The notes: generated from the sequence alone by a model not told the origin. A stretch of 55,460 bases of DNA from Leptolyngbyaceae cyanobacterium CSU_1_3 (GCA_012034655.1 JAAUOZ010000007.1:1-55460), one strand, 5' to 3'. Shown: positions 40,592 through 50,243, numbered from the stretch's first letter. Translations and numbers: made by a program.

Positions 40592-40710
40592 GAATTGTGG
40601 ATTAAATAACCTGTGGGGCGGGTGTCTCACCCATTCGGACAGGCAAGATGCCCGTCCCACAAAAATTGCGGCAAAGGTCGGAAGGTCATCTCTGTTTTAG
40701 AAGTCGCCTA
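40590..40710. repeat. Mosaic dispersed repeat, copy B
   Basis: It begins with AAGAATTGTGGATTAAATAA right at the STAND stop codon and matches the first module of copy A (1015-1095) nearly base for base. That includes the GTGGGGCGGGTGTCTCACCC / GATGCCCGTCCCACA inverted repeat. It then continues with GGCAAAGGTCGGAAGGT, which is part of module 2 of copies A and C. The stem-loop could terminate the STAND transcript. Confidence 0.8.
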
Positions 40711-40722
40711 AAATCTAAAATC

Positions 40723-41640
40723 TTAAGGATTAGCATAAAAGCCCAATTGATTAGCCACGGCCCGTTCTCGCATGGGGACTTTGGTATGAATGGGCGCATT
40801 CAGAACTTTGACACCCGATCGCGTATCGATCGCCAGAGTCGTCGAACCGCCGCCATCCAAGTTTAGGGCAGCCTCGACTCCCAATTGTTGAGCAAATTGA
40901 GTCAGTTCTGCCATCGTCATGCCTTCGCTATAGAAACGCTGTTTGCCATCAACCAAAATCAGCCATAGTTTTTCGCCGCTAGCATCGATCGCTACCGCCA
41001 CCCGTGCATAGGGCTTATCTTTGAAGGGATCGTGTCCCTGGTTTGCAGGTTGACCGTTGGCAAAAAACACTTCATTGCCAGCCACCGCTTGGGTGGTTCC
41101 GGTTGGGCAAAAACCACCCTGGAGAATTTGTACCCGATTGTCGGCTGCAAAGCAAAGCACCGACCATTTGCGATTGCCCTGGGAGTAAGCGTTGCCATTC
41201 GAGATCACCTGCCCGACATTATTGACGCGATCGCCCACACGGGGAAAATAATCCCACGGCGTTTGTTCTCGAAACAGATAGAAAAAATTGGCGTTGATGG
41301 CAAGTTGCAGCTTAAACTCACGCACAAATTGCGAAACGGTTCGGGCGTTCGTCTCAGTTGATATCTGGCTGGTCGCGGAGTCGCCAGGCGTAACAAAAGG
41401 TTTGATGCCAGGGGTCATGAGGTCGATCGTCACCACATGAATCATGATCGGTCGCGGATGCGATCGCACCGATCGCTGATAGGTGACACCCTGAAACAGC
41501 GATCGGCTTTCTTGAACTTGAGGCGGCCGCTGAAAATGTAGACCGCCAAACCACAACAACGGCAGCAACAACACCCCAGTTGCGATCGCACTCCACCCAA
41601 TCTTTTGGCTATAACGGTGGTTGAGCAATCTCATTTGCAT
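40723..41640 (-). CDS. Phosphodiester glycosidase family (DUF2233/NAGPA-like) exported protein, 305 aa
   Basis: The N-terminus has one membrane segment (about residues 15-35: IGWSAIATGVLLLPLLWFGG), a signal anchor or uncleaved signal. The catalytic-fold domain follows, with QLAINANFFYLF, ARVAVAIDASGEKLWLILVD and the family signature LGVEAALNLDGGGSTTLAID. Proteins of this fold cleave sugar phosphodiesters, but the substrate in cyanobacteria is not established. A paralogue with the same NLDGGSS block is at 45860-46747. Its 5' end faces the divergent pentapeptide gene. Confidence 0.82.
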   Translation of the reverse strand: MQMRLLNHRYSQKIGWSAIATGVLLLPLLWFGGLHFQRPPQVQESRSLFQGVTYQRSVRSHPRPIMIHVVTIDLMTPGIKPFVTPGDSATSQISTETNARTVSQFVREFKLQLAINANFFYLFREQTPWDYFPRVGDRVNNVGQVISNGNAYSQGNRKWSVLCFAADNRVQILQGGFCPTGTTQAVAGNEVFFANGQPANQGHDPFKDKPYARVAVAIDASGEKLWLILVDGKQRFYSEGMTMAELTQFAQQLGVEAALNLDGGGSTTLAIDTRSGVKVLNAPIHTKVPMRERAVANQLGFYANP

Positions 41641-41680
41641 TCACCTCAAAGGAAGCACTGTTCCCCATCCTTTTTCTATC

Positions 41681-42466
41681 ATGTCTTTTGCAAACCGGAA
41701 TCTTCAGCATCGATCGTTCCAAAACCAGATGCTAAACGGCATCGACTTTAGCGGTTCTGATTTGCGCGGCTGCAACTTCAAGAATGCCCAGTTGGTAGGG
41801 GCCAATCTGACAGGTGCAAAAATGGGTCTTTCGCCTCTGCGTATGGTGTGTTTGAGCGCGATCGTGCTGCTGGTGATCTGGGGAGTCGGCCATGCCCATG
41901 CTCGGCTGATCTTCGGCTCGTTGGGTCAAACCCCAGAAGACAAGGCCTGGTCATATGTGTTGGTTTTGTATGGCTTTCTCAGCCTGGCAGGAATTGTCGC
42001 GGCTGTGGCAAAGGTTTCTCCGACCCTGAGCCGATGGGCAGAAATTCTCTCTGCTGCCATGACGGGGGCACTCGGAGGGTTTTTCTATGCAGGCAGCGCG
42101 GCAAACAACAATGCTCAGTCGGCGATCGCGGGGGCAATTGCGGGGGCAGTGCTCCTGTGTTGTCTCAGCGTGTGGATGCGAGCAAGATGGATGGGTCTCG
42201 CGATCGCCGCCGCTGGGTTGATCAATCAATACGGAGCCGCTTTTTTGATCGCGGCAAATGCCAGCGCTTTTCTCAGCACCCGACAACTGCTGTGGGGAAT
42301 TTTGCTCACTCTGGCATCTTTGATTTATGTTTGGTTGACGCTGATCTCATGTCAACACGTTGTACGATCGCTCAAACAATCTGCCAGCACATCATTTCTC
42401 GGTGCAAACCTGACCGATGCCAGGTTTGATGTCCAGATCGATGCCAATCTTCTAGATGCAGGTTAG
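41681..42466 (+). CDS. Pentapeptide-repeat membrane protein, 261 aa
   Basis: The chosen start (MSFANRNLQHRSFQNQMLNG) opens a short block of pentapeptide repeats (FSGSDLRGCNFKNAQLVGAN, about residues 20-45). About six hydrophobic segments follow (for example MVCLSAIVLLVIWGVGHAHA and AIAGAIAGAVLLCCLSVWM). A second pentapeptide block is at the end (FLGANLTDARFDVQIDANLL). Pentapeptides sandwiching a membrane domain are common in cyanobacteria; the function is unknown. The frame is open 20 codons further upstream, overlapping the divergent gene; that start is less likely. Confidence 0.75.
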   Translation: MSFANRNLQHRSFQNQMLNGIDFSGSDLRGCNFKNAQLVGANLTGAKMGLSPLRMVCLSAIVLLVIWGVGHAHARLIFGSLGQTPEDKAWSYVLVLYGFLSLAGIVAAVAKVSPTLSRWAEILSAAMTGALGGFFYAGSAANNNAQSAIAGAIAGAVLLCCLSVWMRARWMGLAIAAAGLINQYGAAFLIAANASAFLSTRQLLWGILLTLASLIYVWLTLISCQHVVRSLKQSASTSFLGANLTDARFDVQIDANLLDAG

Positions 42467-42510
42467 ATAGCGGACGAAACTAATCTTTAGCAAACAACTC
42501 AGAAACTTTT

Positions 42511-42721
42511 ATGAATTTGATTTTGGTAGCAGCGGCGATCGTGATTTCTGTGTTGGTATTTACTTGGCTCGTCAAAGTTGTCAAGGCAACGGTGACAACT
42601 GCTCTAGTGATTGCAGCGATCGTCTTTGGGCTTCAGTTTTTTTGGTCTCGGAGCCGACAAAATATTTGAACAAGTTGTACAAGTATTCAAATACCTCTGG
42701 CAACTGATCTTCGGACAATAG
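42511..42721 (+). CDS. Small membrane protein, about 69 aa after repair of one T-run
   Basis: As written, the frame runs MNLILVAAAIVISVLVFTWL and stops at 52 codons. Removing one T from the seven-T run at about 42637-42643 gives a longer reading that ends ADKIFEQVVQVFKYLWQLIF-GQ. That version resembles a small cyanobacterial protein type with one or two membrane helices and a C-terminal amphipathic helix (resemblance from memory). This is the only disruption in the window that needs an extra base removed from a homopolymer. The function is unknown. Confidence 0.6.
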
Positions 42722-42765
42722 CAACCTCAGCATTTACCGACTAGCGCTCATTAGCAGCAACCCCT

Positions 42766-43872
42766 CTAAAGCCCCTGCCCAACCGAAAGCGTTCTGACTT
42801 CACCATTGCGGCGCACCGAAGCATACTGTTTCGACACCTCAACCAAGCTCCAACCACTAGAGCCAATGCTCTCACCGATATAGTAGCGCTGCGTGACACC
42901 ATTCATTTCAAACAAAACCGCCGATCGTGACGGGTCACTGCCTTCGAGAATGCCAACCATTGTCCGTTGCGGTGCATTGGCTTCGCTAGGCTGCTGAGCA
43001 ATCGGCGGAGCAGGGATTGGCTGCCCAACCGGACGATTGCCCACCGGAGAAAGCCGTTCTAGCACACTCGCCAAACGATTTAAAATCTGGTTTAACTCTC
43101 GATTGCGAGAAACATCGACCACAGGAGCGCTGGGAGCCGCCGGAGCCGGAGCCGCCGGAACAATCACCACCGGAACCCTAGGCAAAGCATTCGTTGACCG
43201 CAGTGGCGGCTGATTGCGAGGAACGGGAACCGTTGGCAAACCGCCATTGTAGGTTGCAGTCGGCAGATCCTCAGATTTTCCGGTGGTAGTTTTGCGATCG
43301 ATGGCCGCTAGCGATCGCTGCACATACTCAGAAAACTGAGGCGTAGTATCAACGGGTTGGGGCACGGGCGCGATCGCTGCCGGGGCTACGTCGGGCGCAG
43401 GAGCAAGCAACACCGACACCACCCGATGGGGAATGCCTTGATGAATGAGCCAAACGCCCAGAGCTGCGATCGCCGATGTGCAGCAGGCAAAAACTAGGAG
43501 CCGACTCAAAACGCTCTGGTGGGGTTCTGGTGGCTTCGTTTTGGTCAATTCTCCTAATTCTGGCAAAGCGAGATCGTCGGTTTCAGGCTTTGGCTTCCAT
43601 TGGGGAAAGTTTGGAGCAGTCAGCAGCCCTGAAGCGAGGGGTGGCGGCGCAAGATTCAATTTTGGTCTGGATGGAGCTTCGACAGAAACCGGAACAGCAG
43701 GCGGCACTGCACCTTCTAGCAACCGTTCTACATCATTAAACAGATCATCCATCAAGTGATCGGCAAAGGAGTCAACCTGAAACGGCTCCGGCGATCGATC
43801 AGACTGCCAGGGCTGTGGAGAGTCTACTTGCGGAGAGTTTAGAGATTTATGACTGTTGGCATCTTGAGGCAT
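42766..43872 (-). CDS. Single-span membrane protein with PilP/GspC-like C-terminal domain, 368 aa
   Basis: There is a cytoplasmic N-terminus of about 120 proline-rich residues, then one transmembrane segment (LLVFACCTSAIAALGVWLIH, about 127-146), then a long Pro/Ala-rich periplasmic linker. A compact C-terminal domain (about 300-368) has TMVGILEGSDPSRSAVLFEM, RYYIGESIGSSGWSLVEVS and VRRNGEVRTLSVGQGL. This plan resembles inner-membrane GspC/PilP-like components, but the match is by eye only. It shares the plan, though not obvious sequence, with the lipoprotein at 1253-2122. Confidence 0.65.
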   Translation of the reverse strand: MPQDANSHKSLNSPQVDSPQPWQSDRSPEPFQVDSFADHLMDDLFNDVERLLEGAVPPAVPVSVEAPSRPKLNLAPPPLASGLLTAPNFPQWKPKPETDDLALPELGELTKTKPPEPHQSVLSRLLVFACCTSAIAALGVWLIHQGIPHRVVSVLLAPAPDVAPAAIAPVPQPVDTTPQFSEYVQRSLAAIDRKTTTGKSEDLPTATYNGGLPTVPVPRNQPPLRSTNALPRVPVVIVPAAPAPAAPSAPVVDVSRNRELNQILNRLASVLERLSPVGNRPVGQPIPAPPIAQQPSEANAPQRTMVGILEGSDPSRSAVLFEMNGVTQRYYIGESIGSSGWSLVEVSKQYASVRRNGEVRTLSVGQGL

Positions 43873-44460
43873 GGTGTTTTGTTGAAGGTCGATCAGGAGA
43901 AACTCGCGCTAGTGCACCCTTGTCTTGGCAATCTGGTTATCTTTGGCTTGAGCCGATCATTATGTAAAGCGCTCGATCGATTTTGGGAATCTGTCTTTAG
44001 ATAGAGAAGCGAACAGCCAGAAGTTAATTATCGAGAGATGATACTTCAAAAGTTGGACTGTGTTTGCAATTTACAGAAATTTAATGCGGATTGTTGAAAA
44101 TTGTACTCACTCCAGGAAAAACTGCTCGTTTATTTTGCAATGAAGCTACCCATCGCGTCAGCCGCTCATTGTCACCCTTCCGAAAACCAATGGCTGGAAT
44201 GATCGGGTGATGCTAGCCAGGGGCGGGGGTACGCCGAGCAACTACTGTCGCCTAAAATTTGATGGGAAAGTCTACCCAATCCGCCCCTACGAAGGAGTTG
44301 AGGTTTCCGCTAGAAGCGCGATCGTCGGCACGGCAGTGTTGACAACAGAGGAAGATCTTTCTTCAAGTCCCTAAATTTAGCTTGACAACTCGTACTCATA
44401 ATGAGTACGCTTAAGCAATCCAATTCACTAACACTAAACTTTTAGTCGAGGAGCTAGACT
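43873..44460. other. Divergent intergenic region before the peroxiredoxin gene
   Basis: This 588-base region holds no gene that I can support. It contains GGGGCGGGGGTACGCC...CCGCCCCTACG, a common cyanobacterial repeat style, at about 44220-44292, and CGGCACGGCAGTG at about 44328. The peroxiredoxin promoter and palindrome lie at its right end. Confidence 0.55.
44382..44409 (+). promoter_or_regulatory. Palindromic operator overlapping the peroxiredoxin promoter
   Basis: CGTACTCAT-A-ATGAGTACG (44391-44409) is a perfect 9-bp inverted repeat with a one-base centre. It overlaps the spacer and -10 area just after a consensus -35 TTGACA at 44382-44387. This is a typical place for a repressor site. 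The regulator is not known; a redox- or peroxide-responsive factor is a reasonable guess. A GAGGAG ribosome binding site lies before the ATG at 44461. Confidence 0.6.
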
Positions 44461-45195
44461 ATGTTGCCTAACCGAGAAGGAAAGCGAATCCCCACTGTGA
44501 CCTTTCGCACCCGCCAAAACAATGAATGGGTAGATGTCACCACCGAAGAATTGTTTGCTGGAAAAACAGTGGTAGTTTTTTCGCTGCCCGGAGCCTTCAC
44601 GCCGACCTGCTCATCGACTCACCTGCCGGGATACAACGAATTGGCAAAGGTCTTCAAGGAGAATGGAGTTAACGAGATTGTTTGTATTTCGGTCAACGAC
44701 ACCTTTGTCATGAATGAGTGGGCGAAGGATCAAGAAGCCGAAAATGTGGTGCTGATTCCCGATGGTAATGGTGAATTTACTGATGGCATGGGGATGTTGG
44801 TTGACAAGCAAGATTTAGGGTTTGGTAAGCGATCGTGGCGCTATTCAATGTTGGTTAAAGATGGCACGATCGAGAAGATGTTTATTGAGCCAGAAGAACC
44901 CGGCGACCCCTTCAAGGTGTCGGATGCCGAGACGATGCTTGCTTACATCAACGCCCAAGCCCAAAAGCCGAAGCTGGTTTCTTTGTTTGCAAAAATCGGC
45001 TGCCCATTTTGTGCCAAGGCTAAGGCAATGCTCAAAGACCACGGGATGGACTATGAGGAAATTGTGTTGGGTCGAGATGTCACCAGTCGTTCTCTGCGGG
45101 CAGTCACAGGCGCGGCAACTGTGCCCCAAGTGTTTATCGATGGCAAACTGGTTGGCGGTTCTGAGGAGTTGGCAACCTTCTTAGGGGTCGGCTGA
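44461..45195 (+). CDS. Peroxiredoxin 5-glutaredoxin fusion, 244 aa
   Basis: The hybrid enzyme reduces hydroperoxides using glutathione. The Prx5 domain is at about residues 1-160, with the peroxidatic cysteine in [20 protein letters not shown]. The glutaredoxin domain is at about 170-244, with active site [13 protein letters not shown] and the glutathione-binding [18 protein letters not shown]. The fusion lets the Grx domain recycle the Prx domain. It is uninterrupted, with a strong ribosome binding site and a candidate operator upstream. Regulation by oxidative stress is inferred. Confidence 0.94.
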   Translation: MLPNREGKRIPTVTFRTRQNNEWVDVTTEELFAGKTVVVFSLPGAFTPTCSSTHLPGYNELAKVFKENGVNEIVCISVNDTFVMNEWAKDQEAENVVLIPDGNGEFTDGMGMLVDKQDLGFGKRSWRYSMLVKDGTIEKMFIEPEEPGDPFKVSDAETMLAYINAQAQKPKLVSLFAKIGCPFCAKAKAMLKDHGMDYEEIVLGRDVTSRSLRAVTGAATVPQVFIDGKLVGGSEELATFLGVG

Positions 45196-45249
45196 TGACG
45201 ATCGAGAAGCCGGAGATCTGGCGGGTGTCATTCTTGATGTCTAAATCTC

Positions 45250-45863
45250 TTAATGTTTGATTTCTAGGCTTCGCCATAGATACCAAGCTGCGATCGTTCG
45301 ATAGGGCTGCCAGACTTGCCCAATTCGGGCGATCGTTTTTTGTCGGGGAGTTGGTCTAGCTGGTAAGCCCGACGAATGCTCGATCGAATCGCCAAGTCGT
45401 CGGCTGGGAGAACATCCCAGCGATGAAGACGAAAGATCAGCAGCATTTCTACTGTCCAGCGTCCGATGCCTTTAATTTTGGTTAGAGTTTGGATAATTTC
45501 CTCGTCTTCAAGGGTTTCTAATTCTGTAATGGTTGGCAATCCGTTTAGTGTTTGCTGTGCCAAATCTTTCATGTATAAAATTTTCGACCGCGACAATCCT
45601 ACACTTCGCAATTGCTCATCCGGTGTGTCGAGAATGGCTTCTGGTGTGGGGGTTCCCCCATAGAGTTTGAGGAACCGAGTGTGAATCGCTTTGGCCGCTT
45701 TGACGGAGAGTTGTTGAGAGATCATCGATCGCGACAGAGAGAATAACAAATCCCCCGGCTGTTGAACTTGCTCTAAGGTGCAATCGCCAATTTGATCGAT
45801 CAGGTTTGCCAAAACAGGATCAACTTGCTTGAGCGTAGAAAGGGCGATCGCATAATCTGTCAT
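45250..45863 (-). CDS. HhH-GPD DNA glycosylase (AlkA/3-methyladenine type), one apparent frameshift
   Basis: The enzyme removes alkylated bases. The helix-hairpin-helix plus Gly/Pro-Asp loop is in KIKGIGRWTVEMLLIFRLHR and WDVLPADDLAIRSSI, with the catalytic Asp in LPADDLA. As written the frame ends at 45264 with an odd tail. Adding one A to the six-A run at about 45336-45341 gives IARIGQVWQPYRTIAAWYLW and the end RSLEIKH at 45250, which matches the family C-terminus. The repaired length is 204. Its start overlaps the end of the upstream glycosidase gene. Confidence 0.85.
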
Positions 45864-46747
45864 TTTTGTTTGACCACGAGAACTGATTTTATCGATCGCT
45901 GCACTGTCTTGCCATTTTCGTCTACTTTGCCATAGAAAGTTTTGCCCTGGTAGTGCAGCGCTGAAGAACTGCCGCCGTCTAAATTCATGGCAGTTTTTGC
46001 GCCGAGGCTTTGCATGAATTTAGCTAATTCTCCAAGCGACATCCCAGAGTTTGAAGGCGCATTTTGAGCAACCATCACCAAAATTAGCGCATCGTCTGTC
46101 AGCCCGATCGCGCTTCTCGCATTGCGCTGATGAACCCCGATCGCATCTCGCCCGTTGGCCAAGTCGGTAAAGGCTTCGGACTGATCGGTGAGCCTGGGCA
46201 ACAAACGACAACCTGCCCCCAGTGAGTCTTCTAGCCGACAACCCAACGGAATTGCATCTTGATGAAACGCAAATTCATAACGCATTTTTTGACCACAGAC
46301 ATAGCGCCGCAACTCCGATCGATTGAAGATTTTCTCTAGATACGGCTTGAGATCTGGATTGCTCGTCAGGCGATCGTTCTGTTTGGGGTCGGCCACCTTT
46401 TCACCATTCAAAACAATATAAGAAGTCGATTGCTGATTAACCGGATCAAAAAAACCGCCGTTGATAACCGCGATCGCCCGCTCTCGTCGCGCAAAATTTT
46501 CAACCTGGTCAGTTCCATCCGCCAGGGCAGGTGTCACAATAAATCGATCGTACAATGGAATCGTTACAATATGAGCAACGCTATGAGACAGCAATTTAGA
46601 CTGATATCTAATCACTGAAATAGTAGAACTTAGATCGCGAGTTAGAACCGAAACCGACAGTGACGAAACCCGGAAAATCAGAATCATCACAATTCCGACT
46701 CCCACCCCCACCCCAAAAAATCGCCCTACACTTCTCATAACTCTCAC
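45860..46747 (-). CDS. Phosphodiester glycosidase family (DUF2233/NAGPA-like) exported protein, 295 aa
   Basis: There is an N-terminal signal-anchor-like helix (FFGVGVGVGIVMILIFRVSS, about residues 10-29). The catalytic-fold domain has RERAIAVINGGFFDPVNQQS, TDDALILVMVAQNA and KTAMNLDGGSSSALHYQGKT. Four cysteines are visible in the middle (YVCGQ, LGCRLED and GAGCRLL), unlike the paralogue at 40723-41640. It overlaps the glycosylase gene by 4 bases, so the two are probably cotranscribed, though no shared role is evident. Confidence 0.82.
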   Translation of the reverse strand: MRVMRSVGRFFGVGVGVGIVMILIFRVSSLSVSVLTRDLSSTISVIRYQSKLLSHSVAHIVTIPLYDRFIVTPALADGTDQVENFARRERAIAVINGGFFDPVNQQSTSYIVLNGEKVADPKQNDRLTSNPDLKPYLEKIFNRSELRRYVCGQKMRYEFAFHQDAIPLGCRLEDSLGAGCRLLPRLTDQSEAFTDLANGRDAIGVHQRNARSAIGLTDDALILVMVAQNAPSNSGMSLGELAKFMQSLGAKTAMNLDGGSSSALHYQGKTFYGKVDENGKTVQRSIKSVLVVKQK

Positions 46748-47022
46748 CCTTATTCCTCTGTTGTCATCCCGCTGTTCTCATCCCCCATCTCTCCCTTCAG
46801 TACGGTAAACCGAAGCCCCGGCCACGATCGTCCCATTCATCAAGATGTTAAGTTTAGTTACATAAATTAAGATTTCAAGCCAAACGATTTTGGAGCCTGG
46901 GTTGAATCTTGGGGTACATGATTAACTGCTGGTAGCTCCCTTACCTTTAGCAACAGTCATCTAAATTCCCAAATCGAACCTATCCCAAAACCCAACCTCT
47001 ACTCAAAAGGACTGGTCTCACC

Positions 47023-48899
47023 ATGAGCATTAAGGAAAATCCAACGCCATCTCGTCCTCGATTGATTGCCAACCTTTTGTTAGGGGCATCGGGGCTGTTT
47101 CTGTTGGCAAATCTATTTTTACCTGGCTTATTTGGGCCACAAATTCCTGGCGTGCCCTACAGCCTGTTTATTCATCAAGTGCAAGAAGGGGAAGTCGATC
47201 GCGTCTCAGTGGGGCAAAATCAGATTCGCTATCAGATCAAAGGAGAAGCCGACCAGCCCGGCCAAGTTTTCTCAACAACTCCCATTTTTGATTTAGAGTT
47301 ACCCAAGCTTTTAGAAGAGAAAGGGGTCGAGTTTGCAGCCACACCACCGCCCAAAAATGGTTGGTTTACGACGCTCATTAGTTGGGTCATCCCTCCTCTA
47401 ATTTTTATTGGCATCTGGCAGTTCTTTATTTCCCGTGGCGGCGGCGGCCCTCAAGGAGCCTTGTCGATCGGCAAGAGCAAAGCCAAAGTTTACGTCGAAG
47501 GTGACTCTGGCAAAATTACCTTTGCTGACGTGGCAGGGGTCGAAGAAGCCAAAACCGAACTGGTCGAAATCGTCGATTTCCTCAAAACCCCTGGACGCTT
47601 CACTCAAATTGGGGCGCGAATTCCTAAAGGCGTGCTGCTCGTCGGCCCACCCGGAACAGGCAAAACGCTTCTGGCTAAAGCAGTCGCCGGAGAAGCAGGT
47701 GTGCCATTCTTTAGCATTTCGGGTTCTGAGTTTGTAGAACTTTTTGTCGGAGTTGGCTCGTCTCGTGTGCGTGACTTGTTTGACCAAGCAAAAAAACAAG
47801 CCCCCTGCATCGTGTTTATTGACGAATTAGATGCGATCGGTAAATCTCGCAGCAGCAACGGCTTCTATGGGGGCAACGACGAACGCGAACAAACTCTCAA
47901 CCAGCTACTCACCGAGATGGACGGATTTGCCGCCGGAGATGCCACTGTGATCGTCCTCGCTGCTACCAACCGTCCCGAAACCCTTGATCCTGCGCTGTTG
48001 CGTCCTGGGCGCTTCGATCGTCAAGTGCTCGTCGATCGTCCCGATTGTCGGGTCGCGAGGCGATTCTCAAAATTCACTCACAAAAAGTCAAATTGGGTGA
48101 CGACGTAAACCTGAAGGCGATCGCGACTCGCACACCCGGTTTTGCCGGGGCAGATCTGGCCAACCTGGTCAACGAAGCAGCGTTGTTGGCAGCCCGCAAC
48201 CAGCGTCTCACCGTGGCGCAAGAAGACTTTGCGGAAGCGATCGAGCGAGTGGTGGCAGGGCTTGAGAAAAAGAGCCGAGTGCTCAACGAAACCGAGAAGA
48301 AAATTGTCGCCTATCACGAAGTCGGTCACGCGATGGTGGGGTTTGCGATGCCGGGCAGTGGTCGTGTTGAGAAGATTTCGATCATTCCCCGTGGGATGGC
48401 AGCCTTGGGCTACACGTTGCAGTTGCCGACCGAAGACCGTTTCTTGATGAACGAAGACGAGCTGCGCGGTGAGATTACAACCTTGCTGGGGGGGCGATCG
48501 GCAGAAGAAGTTGTGTTTGGCAGCATCACGACGGGCGCGTCGAATGATCTGCAACGGGCAACCGACTTGGCAGAACGGATGGTGACAACCTACGGTATGA
48601 GCAAAGTGTTGGGGCCATTGGCCTATCAGCAGGGGCAACCCGCCAACTTTTTAGGTGGTGCGCCCAACCCACGACGAATGGTTAGCGAAGACACCGCAAA
48701 AGCGATCGATGGCGAAGTCAAAGAAATCGTCGAAAGAGCGCACGATCGAGCATTAGGCATTCTCAAGCACAACCGAGACTTGCTAGAAACGATCGCAACT
48801 AAGCTTCTGGAAACCGAAGTGATCGAAGGTGAAGAGCTATATGCTTTGCTGGGTCAGGTGAATAGCAACCCTGCGATCGGGGTTTCCGAAGCAGCGTAG
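47023..48899 (+). CDS. ftsH: ATP-dependent zinc metalloprotease FtsH, one apparent frameshift
   Basis: FtsH degrades membrane proteins; cyanobacterial forms take part in photosystem II repair. Two membrane helices are at about residues 17-40 and 107-130. The AAA domain has [20 protein letters not shown] and [13 protein letters not shown], and the SRH region runs up to [15 protein letters not shown]. At about 48045 one T is missing (GATTGTCGG for GATTTGTCGG). The frame then continues [14 protein letters not shown] and includes the zinc site HEVGHAMVG. Repair gives 625 residues, the usual size. Which FtsH paralogue it is cannot be told. Confidence 0.93.
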
Positions 48900-49235
48900 G
48901 CGCGATCGCGGAAATCAAATATCCGGCAAAAATTCTCCTGGGGGCATGGCACTGCCGTGCCCTCCACGGGGATAGAGGATGGACTCACAAGTCCCTTAAA
49001 TCTTGCATTAACCTTGCATTAACTGAGATCTTGCACCCTTCTCAATCAGTGGTGTTTCAAGCGTTTCGTTCGTGGCATTCACCCGCCCCGGCGCGAGGTG
49101 GCGCGATGGACGAGATGCCCAAAATAGGTCTTATTACAAGGTCTTATTACAAGGTCTTATTACAAGGTCTTATTACAAGGTCTTATTACAGGTGCAAAAG
49201 TCCATAACGACAATTCAGAGATTTGGTACAGGTTT
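48900..49235. other. Noncoding region with repeats after ftsH
   Basis: It contains GGCATGGCACTGCCGTGCCC (about 48943-48962), a common cyanobacterial inverted repeat. A second GC-rich stretch (about 49070-49120) is distantly like module 1 of the mosaic repeats. The five-copy 13-base tandem repeat is at 49126-49190. No gene is supported. Confidence 0.6.
49126..49190. repeat. 13-base tandem repeat x5
   Basis: Five exact, head-to-tail copies of AGGTCTTATTACA fill 65 bases with no spacers. It lies between the convergent ftsH and acyltransferase genes. There are no unique spacers, so it is not a CRISPR array. Confidence 0.95.
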
Positions 49236-50243
49236 TTATCCCTCATTTCTTCTTTCTCGATCGATTTCTTTCTGCAACTGAGATCGCAGTCGTTCTGCTT
49301 GCTGATAGGTCGATCGTACCGATTCACGATTTTCTGACGCATTCATCCACGGACGTTCGATCGGTTGTAGACGATAGCGCAGACGAGTTCTCATCGCCCA
49401 AATGCCCATCGAAGGAAATAGCAGAAACACCAGCAGCAGCGGCGAAACGGGCAGCAATGGCATTTTGAGCCAATGGGCTAATTTGCGACTGTTGAACGTC
49501 CAGGGATGCAAAAACTCACTGCCCAAACACGCGACCGGCAAAATCGGTACTTGTTCGCGCAGGCTGAGGCGAATAAAACTTGGATCAAATGTCTCAAGCT
49601 GATGGCGATCGCTCCACCCCTTGGCCAATCCGCGCCAGCTTTCAGGAGCGTAGAGCAATGCAGTCGGTTGAGCGATCGCCTGATGAACGGCTGCCTCAAA
49701 GCTGTGCCGTTCTGCCCGAATGCCGCCCATCACATGTGCCCACCCGCGAGGCAGCCACCACACTAGCCAGGGGTGATCAAAGAAAATGGGATGTGCCACA
49801 GATTGCACAAACCAACCTTTTTGCTGATTGAGCAACACCCCCAGACAGAGAAAATCCCACGGGAAGCACATGCCAGCGTGATTGAGCACCACAATGGCTG
49901 GGGCAGAGTCTGGCAGGTTCTCGATCGCCAGCAGTTCGGCTCGAAAGTAGCGTTGGGCGATCGGGGTGAGAATTTCTTGCTGAAAAATTTGTTGATAGTG
50001 CGGGTCAGGCTGCGTGAACTGAGCATGGGGCGATCGACAGCCCAACCGAAGCCAGCGCAAAAGCCATGCCAGATAGAAGCCGCCTGGAATCAAAAACAGC
50101 CCATATTCTAGCCAGTTCCAGCCGTCGGGGTCGGGTTTATAGTGTTGCCAGTGACGATTAAACAAAATCAGCCAACCGGGGGGATACGCCAAGCAAAGCC
50201 AATCGAACCAGCCAAACTGATAGGACTTATCTAACTTGTTCAC
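49236..50243 (-). CDS. Lysophospholipid/glycerol-3-phosphate acyltransferase-like protein, 335 aa
   Basis: The fold suggests a PlsC-like acyltransferase of lipid synthesis. The acceptor/catalytic area is IVVLNHAGMCFPWDFLCLGV, where His and Asp are further apart than in the classical HX4D, so the activity is uncertain. Later blocks are MGGIRAERHSFEAAVHQAIA and LLYAPESWRGLAKGW, in the place of the substrate-binding motif. Hydrophobic segments near residues 45-65 and 255-280 suggest membrane attachment. A basic coiled C-terminus ends SQLQKEIDRERRNEG. It converges on ftsH. Confidence 0.68.
   Translation of the reverse strand: MNKLDKSYQFGWFDWLCLAYPPGWLILFNRHWQHYKPDPDGWNWLEYGLFLIPGGFYLAWLLRWLRLGCRSPHAQFTQPDPHYQQIFQQEILTPIAQRYFRAELLAIENLPDSAPAIVVLNHAGMCFPWDFLCLGVLLNQQKGWFVQSVAHPIFFDHPWLVWWLPRGWAHVMGGIRAERHSFEAAVHQAIAQPTALLYAPESWRGLAKGWSDRHQLETFDPSFIRLSLREQVPILPVACLGSEFLHPWTFNSRKLAHWLKMPLLPVSPLLLVFLLFPSMGIWAMRTRLRYRLQPIERPWMNASENRESVRSTYQQAERLRSQLQKEIDRERRNEG

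Noticed and set aside
49126-49190. Tandem array considered as a CRISPR
   Set aside because: The repeats are 13 bases and directly adjacent, with no unique spacers and no cas genes nearby.
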